Shown here one piece after another: positions 1-4,782 of a DNA stretch of 5,261 bases. This DNA comes from Deltaproteobacteria bacterium (GTDB taxonomy: Bacteria; Myxococcota_A; UBA796; UBA2385): contig CANHON010000328.1 in the NCBI GenBank assembly GCA_947462115.1, forward strand, positions 1 to 5,261. The letters are read 5' to 3'. The notes under the pieces are model-generated. The model was given only the letters and a program-made list of their open reading frames with translations, searched no databases and was not told the DNA's origin. Each line of letters opens with the position of its first letter. Position 1 is the stretch's first letter. Position numbers and translations under genes: made by a program.

Positions 1-85
1 AGCGCGAGCCACGCGGTGAGCCCGGCTCGTGGGGGCGCGCTGCGGCGGGGTGCGAACATGGGCGGGGTCACTCCTGCGACGGCTT

Positions 86-130
86 GGGGGCGCGAGGGGG
101 GCGTTGAGGGGGCGATGAAGGGGGCGAGTC
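86..130 (+). repeat. Phased GGGGGCG repeat / G-quadruplex motif
   Basis: The heptamer GGGGGCG occurs at 86, 97, 108 and 120, so the copies are spaced 11, 11 and 12 bases apart, about one helical turn each. The units read like an imperfect 11-base tandem repeat whose second half varies. The same run fits the classical intramolecular G-quadruplex pattern: G5 (86-90), 5-base loop, G6 (96-101), 6-base loop, G5 (108-112), 7-base loop, G5 (120-124). It lies on the non-template strand 157 bases before the start codon of the MopE-repeat gene, so it could act as DNA in the promoter or as RNA in a long leader. Function is inferred only. Confidence 0.6.
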
Positions 131-168
131 CCTTGCGGGTCGCCTCGCGCGGGGGCATGAGGCGATGC

Positions 169-183
169 GGGCCTGACAGGCCC
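169..183. other. Small inverted repeat with CCTGAC direct repeats
   Basis: GGGCCT (169-174) and AGGCCC (178-183) are perfect 6-base inverted arms around the loop GAC. Overlapping them, CCTGAC occurs at 172-177 and again at 183-188, exactly 11 bases apart. The element could be an operator-like site or a weak terminator for an upstream gene; only a short TTT (189-191) follows. In DNA this GC-rich, short stems arise easily by chance. Confidence 0.25.
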
Positions 184-252
184 CTGACTTTGCCCTGCAC
201 GATGGGCCCAGGCGCCCCACGGGGGGCTGGGCTCCCGGATCAAGAGCGGCCC

Positions 253-277
253 GCCCGAGCCTATCGGGCTGGAGGAG
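253..277 (+). promoter_or_regulatory. Ribosome binding site with adjoining hairpin
   Basis: GGAGGAG at 271-277 is an almost ideal Shine-Dalgarno sequence, with GGAGG five bases before ATG 281, and it decides that start over the internal Met codons 6 and 7. Directly before it, GCCCGA (253-258) and TCGGGC (264-269) can form a 6-base-pair hairpin with a 5-base loop that ends two bases short of the Shine-Dalgarno. Such a hairpin could shield or stack beside the ribosome site, but nothing in the sequence proves a regulatory role. Confidence 0.6.
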
Positions 278-280
278 ACG

Positions 281-2203
281 ATGAACGTTTTTCGCATGAT
301 GCCCTCGTTGGCGCTTCTTTTGGCCGCTGGCCTGTTCACCGGCTGCGACGGCGGCGGCGATGACAAAGACACCGGCGGCGCCGACGGCGCGACGGACGGC
401 ACGACCGACGGCACCGACGGCACGACCGACGGCACCGACGGCACGACCGACGGAACGGATGGCACCGATGGGGCCGACGGCGGCGCCACCGATGAGGACG
501 GGGACGGCTTCGCTGTTGACGTCGACTGCGATGACACCAACGACGCCATCAACCCCGACGCCGACGAGGTCTGCGACGGCGTCGACAACGACTGCGACGC
601 CCTGGTGGACGCTGAGGACGACTCCATCACCGGGCTCTCCACCGTCTACGTGGACGGCGACGGCGACAGCTTCGGCGACGAAGGCGTGAGCTCCGAGGCC
701 TGCGAGGCCGGCGCTGGCTTCGCCCTGGTTGGCGGCGACTGTGACGACGCCAACTCGGCCATCAACCCCGACGCCGACGAGGTCTGCGACGGCGTAGACA
801 ACGACTGCAGCGGCGACGCGGACGGCAGCGACGCGATCGATGGCGACCTCTACTTCACCGACCTCGACACCGACGGCTACGGCACCGGCGAAGGCTTCCT
901 GAGCTGTGAGCTGCCCTCCGACGCCGCGCCCGTGGACGGCGACTGCGACGACACGAACAACGCCGTCAACCCCGGCGCCGAGGAGCTGTGGTACGACGGT
1001 ATCGACGCCGACTGCGACGGCATGAGCGACTACGACGTCGACATGGACGGCTTCGACAGCAATGGCTACGGCGGCGACGACTGCGACGACACCAACGCGG
1101 GCGTGAGCCCCGCCGCCACCGAGGTCTGGTACGACGGCGTGGACGCCAACTGCGACGGCATGAGCGACTACGACGCCGACATGGACGGCTACGTCAGCGC
1201 CGAGTACGAAGGCTCCGACTGCGACGACAGCGACGCCGCCACCAGCCCCGGCGCCGCCGAGGTCTGGTACGACGGCATCGACGGCGACTGCAACGGCCGG
1301 AGCGACTACGACGCCGACCGGGACGGCTTTGACAGCGACGCCTACTCGGGCTCCGACTGTGACGACGCTGTGGCGGCGGTCTACCCCTACGCGCTCGAGC
1401 TCAGCACCGACACCGACGGCATCGACAACGACTGCGACGGCACCACCGACGCCGCGGACACCGACGCGCGGGTCCTCGTCTACACGGACTACGACGATGG
1501 CGTCTCCAGCGTCACCTTCGGCGGCGGCTTCACCTTCCCCTTCTGCGGCAGCGCCCGCACCACGGTGAAGGTGGACAGCAACGGTCGCCTGCACTTCGGT
1601 GCCGGCGGCTCGGACTTCAGCCCCAGCGGCTCCGACATGACCAGCAACCCCACGGGCACCTCGAGCCTCGACAAGGCCCCGATGATCGCCGCCCACTGGG
1701 ATGACATGACCGCCGACACCAACGGCGACATGTACGTCGTGGAGTACGGCGACGCGGTCGGCGTGTACTGGGTGGGCCTCGACTACTACTTCTTCGCCGG
1801 CAACGTCGGCCCGGTCTCGGCCAGCGCCCTGATGTTCGACGATGGCTCGTTCTGGCTCTCGCAGGACGACATCTACAACAACGCCGGCGTGTACCCCACC
1901 GACGCCATCGTGGGCTTCACCTGCGGCACCACCGGCACCACCGTCCGCGAGACCGACCTGAGCGCCGCTCGTCCCAACCCGGGCGCCTTGGGCCTCGGCA
2001 ACGGCACGCAGCGGATCCTGTGGGAGCGGTTCCTGTACGAGTACACCGGCGCCTTCTCCGACACCCTCACCTCGACCAACGTCTTCGACCTCGACGGCCA
2101 GGTCCTGCGCTTCTGCCCGACCCTGGGCGTCGACGGCGACGGCGACGGCTTCACCGCGGACTGCGGTGACGCCAACGACAGCGACGTCACCATCCGGCCC
2201 TAA
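281..2203 (+). CDS. MopE-repeat (putative metal-binding) surface lipoprotein
   Basis: A 640-residue secreted lipoprotein, probably anchored in the outer membrane with its domains exposed. Residues 1-21 form a signal peptide with a hydrophobic core and the lipobox FTGC; Cys22 would be lipidated. Residues 23-70 are a flexible Asp/Gly/Thr stalk. Six repeats of the MopE-type putative metal-binding motif (Pfam Cu-binding_MopE) follow at about 71-110, 124-181, 194-250, 252-297, 298-343 and 344-390, each with a DxDxDG segment, a DCDD segment and an (N/D/A/G)DC segment. Residues about 395-612 resemble nidogen-like / 'choice-of-anchor' beta domains (FTFPF, VDSNGRLHFG, APMIAAHWDDM, VGFTC), with Cys422 and Cys548 as a possible disulfide. 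Residues 617-640 are half of a further MopE repeat, cut just after the xIRP segment. The acidic DxDxDG loops suggest calcium binding; copper binding is known for Methylococcus MopE but cannot be assumed here. Repeats 3-5 have WYDG in place of the usual CDG. The ligand and biological role are unknown. Confidence 0.93.
   Translation: MNVFRMMPSLALLLAAGLFTGCDGGGDDKDTGGADGATDGTTDGTDGTTDGTDGTTDGTDGTDGADGGATDEDGDGFAVDVDCDDTNDAINPDADEVCDGVDNDCDALVDAEDDSITGLSTVYVDGDGDSFGDEGVSSEACEAGAGFALVGGDCDDANSAINPDADEVCDGVDNDCSGDADGSDAIDGDLYFTDLDTDGYGTGEGFLSCELPSDAAPVDGDCDDTNNAVNPGAEELWYDGIDADCDGMSDYDVDMDGFDSNGYGGDDCDDTNAGVSPAATEVWYDGVDANCDGMSDYDADMDGYVSAEYEGSDCDDSDAATSPGAAEVWYDGIDGDCNGRSDYDADRDGFDSDAYSGSDCDDAVAAVYPYALELSTDTDGIDNDCDGTTDAADTDARVLVYTDYDDGVSSVTFGGGFTFPFCGSARTTVKVDSNGRLHFGAGGSDFSPSGSDMTSNPTGTSSLDKAPMIAAHWDDMTADTNGDMYVVEYGDAVGVYWVGLDYYFFAGNVGPVSASALMFDDGSFWLSQDDIYNNAGVYPTDAIVGFTCGTTGTTVRETDLSAARPNPGALGLGNGTQRILWERFLYEYTGAFSDTLTSTNVFDLDGQVLRFCPTLGVDGDGDGFTADCGDANDSDVTIRP
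398..460 (+). repeat. 21-base tandem repeat coding the Asp-Gly-Thr stalk
   Basis: Three consecutive 21-base units (398-418, 419-439, 440-460) encode Gly-Thr-Thr-Asp-Gly-Thr-Asp, residues 40-60 of the MopE-repeat lipoprotein. The first two copies are identical and the third differs at three bases near its end. The unit is a multiple of three, so gain or loss of copies changes stalk length without breaking the frame. Confidence 0.85.
545..808 (+). repeat. Near-identical 51-base segments in MopE repeats 1 and 2
   Basis: Bases 545-595 and 758-808 match at 50 of 51 positions (a C/A difference at 583/796) and both encode AINPDADEVCDGVDNDC. The offset is 213 bases, or 71 codons. Such identity at silent positions indicates a recent duplication or gene conversion between the first two repeats; the flanking sequence has diverged. 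Confidence 0.85.
991..1404 (+). repeat. 138-base tandem repeat coding MopE repeats 3-6
   Basis: Three units of 138 bases (991-1128, 1129-1266, 1267-1404; 46 codons each) encode YDGxDxxC(D/N)GxSDYDxDxDG followed by the DCDD half. Bases 1011-1037 and 1149-1175 are identical over 27 bases. The third unit is more diverged toward its end, where the WYDG segment is replaced by STDTDG. The WYDG-type repeats thus arose by in-frame tandem duplication separate from repeats 1 and 2. Confidence 0.8.
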
Positions 2204-2335
2204 GCAGCGCCACGGCGGCGCTCCGCAGGGCTCCTGCTCCTGTTGAGTGCCGCTGCGCTGGCCGCGGGCTACCCCATCGGGCGGTCCGCGGCCTTCGTCC
2301 GTTTTGATCGTCGGCGCGCCGCGGCGCCTTCACCT
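2204..2335 (+). other. Startless in-frame stretch resembling a signal peptide
   Basis: Immediately after the TAA at 2201-2203 the same frame stays open for 44 codons, to TGA at 2336. The translation has an Arg cluster (PRRRSAG), a hydrophobic run (LLLLLSAAALAA) and then GYPIG, the order of a secretion signal ending near an Ala-x-Ala cleavage site. There is no ATG or GTG and no ribosome site in front of it, and the only TTG (2243) lies inside the hydrophobic run. It may be the remnant of a deleted secreted-protein gene, a lost C-terminal extension of the gene before it, or chance in GC-rich DNA. The rest of the gap up to base 2353 holds nothing further that I recognise. Confidence 0.25.
2206..2222 (+). 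terminator. Weak hairpin just after the MopE-repeat gene
   Basis: AGCGCC (2206-2211) and GGCGCT (2217-2222) are perfect 6-base inverted arms around a 5-base loop, beginning three bases after the stop codon. No T-run follows, so this is not a classical intrinsic terminator. It could mark an mRNA 3' end or be incidental. Confidence 0.25.
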
Positions 2336-2353
2336 TGATCTTTGGGGTCTGCG

Positions 2354-4081
2354 ATGCTCCGGCGCCTGCCTTCGCGTGTCTGCTCCCGTAGCTTGCTGAT
2401 CTTCGCGATCTCTCCGCTGTGGGCCCTGACCGGCGGCTGCGCCGGCGACACCGTGCTCATCACCAAGGGCGAAGATCCGGCACCTTCGCTGCAGCTCTCC
2501 GCCGACGCGCTGCTGTTGCCGAGCAGCGGCGAAGCGGTGCCGCTCACGCTCACCAACGTCGGGGACGGTCCGCTGCGGGTCAGCGCGCCTGTCCTCGACG
2601 TCGAAGGTGAGGTGGCCCTGACCCTCCCGCCGGGCCTGCTCGACGCCCCCCTCGCCGCAGGCGCCTCCGCCACGCTCAGCCTCGCCTGGTCCGGCGGCGC
2701 TGCGGTGAGCGGCGCGCTGGTCGTGATCAGCGACGATCCCATCGATCCCGCGGCCCGGGTCTCGCTCGCCTCTGAAGAGAGCGGGGCAGATGGCGCGGCG
2801 GACGGCGCGGCGGACGGCGCCGCAGACGGGGGCCCCGACACCGGCACGGACGGCGGCACGGACGGCGGCACGGACGGCGGCACCGACGGAGGCTCCGACG
2901 GGAGCGCGGTGGCGGCCCTGTGCTGGTCGGTCCCGCACCTCGACGTCGGGGCCTTCGCGTTGATCAGCCCCCCGGCCAACCCCGTTCAGCTCTCCAACTG
3001 TGGCGATGTGGACGTCGTTCTCACCGAGCTCGACGCGAGCGAGGGCTGGGCGGTGCTCGAGGGCGCGCCGAGCTTGCCGGTGACGCTGTCCCCCGGCGAC
3101 CTGCTGGACCTCGCGCTGCGGCTGAGCCCGCCGGTCGCGGGCGGTTTTAGCGGCTCGACCGTGGCGCGCTCCGATCTCGCGCCCGACGCCACCTTCACCT
3201 GGGAGGGCTCGGCGGAGGCCCCGGTCTCCCCCTCGGAGTACCGCTGGACCGGCGCCGAGCAGACCTATGTCGTGGGCGCTGGGGTCACGGCCCTGACGGT
3301 CAAGGCCTGGGGCGGCGGCGGTGGAGCGGGCGACAACACCGCCGGGGCCGTCTCTTCCGGCGGCGGCGGCGGCTTTGTCCAGCTCAGCGTGGCCGTCAGC
3401 CCGGGCGAGGCGCTGCGGGTCCGCCCCGGGCAGGGCGGGACCACGCCAGGCGGCGGCGGCGGCGCCTCGGTGCTCAGCCGGGCAGACGGCTCGATCCTTC
3501 TGGTCGCGGCGGGCGGCGGCGGCGGCGGGACGGACGGCGGCTCCCGGCTCACCGTGCCGGGCGACGGCGGGCCGGGCGGCGGCAGCAGCGGCGGCAATGG
3601 CGTCAGCCAGGGCGATATGACCTGGGGCTACGCCACCGGGGGCGCCGGGGCGAGCGCCGCGGCGGGCGGCGTCGGCGGCCTCGCGGGTCGTGCGGCGGCC
3701 AGCGGTCCGGCTTGCCCGGGCGCGGCGGGGGCCTCCTTGGCGGGCGGCGGCGGGGCCACCGGCTCCAGCTCGTGCACGATCGCGGCGGCGTCGAGCCTGG
3801 ACGCGGCGGGCGCTGGCGGCAGCAACGGCGCGGGCGGCGGCGGCGGCTCCGGCTGGTTCGGCGGCGGCGGCGGCGGCAGCCTCTACACCTACTTTGGCGG
3901 CGGCGGCGGCGGCGGCAGCTCCTACGGCCCGGGCGGCACGCTCACGGCCGGCACCGGGCGCTCCCCCGGCGGGGCCGGCGACGTGGACTGGGACGGCCTC
4001 GCGGGCACCGGCGGCGCGCCCGGCGCTTGGCCGAGCGTGGCCTCCACCCCCGGCGAGGGCGGGCTCATCGTCTTCCGGTGA
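2354..4081 (+). CDS. Lipoprotein with Ig-like and ALK-type glycine-rich domains
   Basis: A 575-residue secreted lipoprotein. I chose ATG 2354, which has GGGG (2344-2347) six bases before it; a TTG at 2342 would add only four residues. The signal peptide has an Arg-rich start, a hydrophobic core and Cys29 in LTGGC, a slightly atypical lipobox (Thr at -3). Residues about 46-140 look like a choice-of-anchor / ASPM-SPD-2-Hydin-like Ig fold (VPLTLTNVGDGPLRV; ALVVISDDP). Residues 144-184 are an acidic Asp-Gly linker. Residues about 186-290 form a second Ig-like domain (VQLSNCGDVDVVLTEL). From about 294 to the end the protein matches the glycine-rich domain known from ALK/LTK receptors and common in bacterial surface proteins: YRWTGAEQTYVVGAGVTALTVKAWG, then Gly runs, the aromatic-flanked GSGWFGGGGGG and YFGGGGGGGSSYGPGG, and the closing GEGGLIVF. 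It starts 150 bases after the other lipoprotein gene on the same strand, so cotranscription is possible. The role is probably adhesion, matrix or surface assembly; the partner is unknown. Confidence 0.9.
   Translation: MLRRLPSRVCSRSLLIFAISPLWALTGGCAGDTVLITKGEDPAPSLQLSADALLLPSSGEAVPLTLTNVGDGPLRVSAPVLDVEGEVALTLPPGLLDAPLAAGASATLSLAWSGGAAVSGALVVISDDPIDPAARVSLASEESGADGAADGAADGAADGGPDTGTDGGTDGGTDGGTDGGSDGSAVAALCWSVPHLDVGAFALISPPANPVQLSNCGDVDVVLTELDASEGWAVLEGAPSLPVTLSPGDLLDLALRLSPPVAGGFSGSTVARSDLAPDATFTWEGSAEAPVSPSEYRWTGAEQTYVVGAGVTALTVKAWGGGGGAGDNTAGAVSSGGGGGFVQLSVAVSPGEALRVRPGQGGTTPGGGGGASVLSRADGSILLVAAGGGGGGTDGGSRLTVPGDGGPGGGSSGGNGVSQGDMTWGYATGGAGASAAAGGVGGLAGRAAASGPACPGAAGASLAGGGGATGSSSCTIAAASSLDAAGAGGSNGAGGGGGSGWFGGGGGGSLYTYFGGGGGGGSSYGPGGTLTAGTGRSPGGAGDVDWDGLAGTGGAPGAWPSVASTPGEGGLIVFR
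2789..2902 (+). repeat. 12-base tandem repeat coding the Asp-Gly linker
   Basis: About nine and a half 12-base units, each beginning with GAC or GAT, encode Asp-Gly-X-X blocks (DGAA, then DGGT, DGGS) at residues 146-184 of the glycine-rich lipoprotein. Adjacent units such as 2849-2860 and 2861-2872 are identical. The repeat is in frame, so copy-number change alters linker length only. It resembles in composition, but not in position, the stalk of the preceding gene. Confidence 0.85.
3860..3916 (+). repeat. GGC trinucleotide tracts in the glycine-rich domain
   Basis: Two pure runs, six GGC codons at 3860-3877 and seven at 3896-3916, encode Gly runs either side of SLYTYF. Shorter GGC runs occur at about 3360-3374 and 3512-3529. 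Almost every Gly in these runs uses the same codon, making them slippage-prone microsatellites that would change Gly-loop length in frame. Confidence 0.8.
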
Positions 4082-4109
4082 AGGCCGTCGGCCGACGAGC
4101 ACGCGGGCG

Positions 4110-4128
4110 GAGCGGGCCCCTCCCGCTC
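4110..4128. terminator. Hairpin between convergent genes, possibly bidirectional
   Basis: GAGCGGG (4110-4116) and CCCGCTC (4122-4128) form a perfect 7-base-pair stem with a 5-base loop. It lies in the 45-base gap between the stop of the glycine-rich lipoprotein gene (4079-4081) and the stop of the - strand gene (4127-4129), and overlaps the latter. A separate 10-base palindrome, GTCGGCCGAC, sits at 4087-4096. Position suits a shared terminator, but neither strand shows a T-run, so termination would be of an atypical or factor-assisted kind. Confidence 0.4.
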
Positions 4129-4681
4129 AGCCGGCTTGGCGATCGGGCGCCGGCGCGAGGCGGTCGAGGGGCGCGGCCCAGCCCACCTCCAGGGCCGCCC
4201 CGAGCGCGCGGAGGCTGGCGACGAAGATCTGCTCGGTGACCCGGGTGGTCTCGGCGATGACCGCCGCCTCAAAGCGCCGCCGCCACATAACCTCCGCTTC
4301 GAAGAGGCCGCGCTTGAGGGTGATGTCGAGCTGTGCCGGGCTGAATTCCGGCGGGCGGAGCAGCCCGTGGCCGATCAGGATGAGCCGCGCCGGCGACCGA
4401 CCGCTGCGGGCGGCGAGCTCGCTGGCCGCGGCCTCGACCAGCCAGCGGCTGGCGGCCTCCAGGCGGCGTCGACCATGTACAAAGTATAGCGCGTGCACGG
4501 GGACGCGGACCCCAGGGCTGATCTGGCGGAGCCAGCCGATGCGCGGCGCGCTCTCCACCGCGTCTTGGCGCAGGCCTTGGGCCCAGTGGGCGCAGTCCGC
4601 GCGGAGCATGGCCACCGCCCGCTCGACGATGGCGTCGAGGGCGGTCGGGGCGGCGGGGTCGGAGGCCTGGGCTGCGGTCAT
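4127..4681 (-). CDS. Hypothetical protein, 184 residues
   Basis: I do not recognise this protein. It has no signal peptide and no membrane segment, and is mostly predicted-helix-like, rich in Ala, Arg and Leu, with one Cys (Cys30). Visible blocks are PVHALYFVHGRRRLEAASRWLVE (62-84 region), a beta-like strand and turn ARLILIGHGLLRPPEF (98-113), and a helical region ITLKRGLFEAEVMWRRRFEAAVIAETTRV (120-148). The GHG turn recalls nucleotide- or hydrolase-type loops but no catalytic set can be assigned. I chose ATG 4681 because GGAGG lies four bases before it; an in-frame ATG at 4732 would add 17 low-complexity residues and lacks a ribosome site. The gene follows the RNA methyltransferase on the same strand after 101 bases, or 50 with the longer start, so cotranscription is likely. 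It ends in the convergent hairpin. It is better supported than the overlapping + strand frames, which are Arg/Ala-rich without domains. Confidence 0.7.
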   Translation of the reverse strand: MTAAQASDPAAPTALDAIVERAVAMLRADCAHWAQGLRQDAVESAPRIGWLRQISPGVRVPVHALYFVHGRRRLEAASRWLVEAAASELAARSGRSPARLILIGHGLLRPPEFSPAQLDITLKRGLFEAEVMWRRRFEAAVIAETTRVTEQIFVASLRALGAALEVGWAAPLDRLAPAPDRQAG

Positions 4682-4682
4682 C

Positions 4683-4710
4683 GGGCCTCCGGGGGCGGCG
4701 GCGGGCGGGG
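4683..4710 (+). other. G-quadruplex-capable tract at the start of the hypothetical gene
   Basis: On the + strand (template for the hypothetical gene) GGG 4683-4685, GGGGG 4691-4695, GGG 4703-4705 and GGGG 4707-4710 are separated by loops of 5, 7 and 1 bases, matching the usual G-quadruplex pattern. It coincides with the ribosome binding site (complement of 4686-4690) of the - strand gene. In DNA this GC-rich it may be incidental. Confidence 0.4.
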
Positions 4711-4782
4711 TGCTCCCTCCCAATTCGCCCATCTGGGCGGGGTCTGCGAGCCGATCAGGCTTGCAGGCGCTTTCGGGGGCGC

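Larger units (their letters stand above)
1..280. other. Upstream region without a convincing gene
   Basis: This stretch precedes the MopE-repeat lipoprotein gene. A reading frame opening with GTG at base 16 crosses into the lipoprotein gene, but its product is Arg/Gly-rich, has no recognisable domain, and lacks a ribosome binding site, so I do not call it. One frame entering from the left edge ends with TGA at 17-19 after only five codons; that could be the tail of an upstream gene but cannot be judged. The region is strongly G-biased on the + strand and holds the G-tract repeat (86-130), a hairpin at 169-183 and another at 253-269. I found no credible sigma-70 -35/-10 pair, so the promoter is unplaced. 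Confidence 0.6.

Noticed and set aside
179..193. Possible sigma-54 promoter (GG ... GC)
   Set aside because: The distance between GG (179-180) and GC (192-193) is 11 bases instead of the required 10, and the flanking consensus bases are missing.
16..363. A 115-codon + strand frame in the upstream region
   Set aside because: No ribosome site, no domain, 83 bases of overlap with the well-supported lipoprotein gene, and composition explained by G-rich DNA.
398..460. CRISPR-like short repeats
   Set aside because: The repeats are directly adjacent, have no spacers and are in-frame codons of an Asp-Gly-Thr stalk.
68..1696. A 542-codon open frame on the - strand antisense to the MopE-repeat gene
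   Set aside because: It is a Val/Ala/Gly-rich shadow of Asp/Gly codons (GAC, GGC) read in reverse. It has no domain, while the + strand shows clear lipobox, repeats and a ribosome site.
2243..2271. Possible sigma-70 promoter, TTGAGT with a spacing of 17 to GGGCTA
   Set aside because: The -10 candidate is a poor match and lies in the signal-peptide-like stretch; not strong enough to call.
2330..4102. A 590-codon open frame on the - strand antisense to the glycine-rich lipoprotein gene
   Set aside because: Ala/Arg-rich, low complexity, no ribosome site or family match; GGC-rich DNA lacks stops in the complement. The + strand product has recognisable domains.
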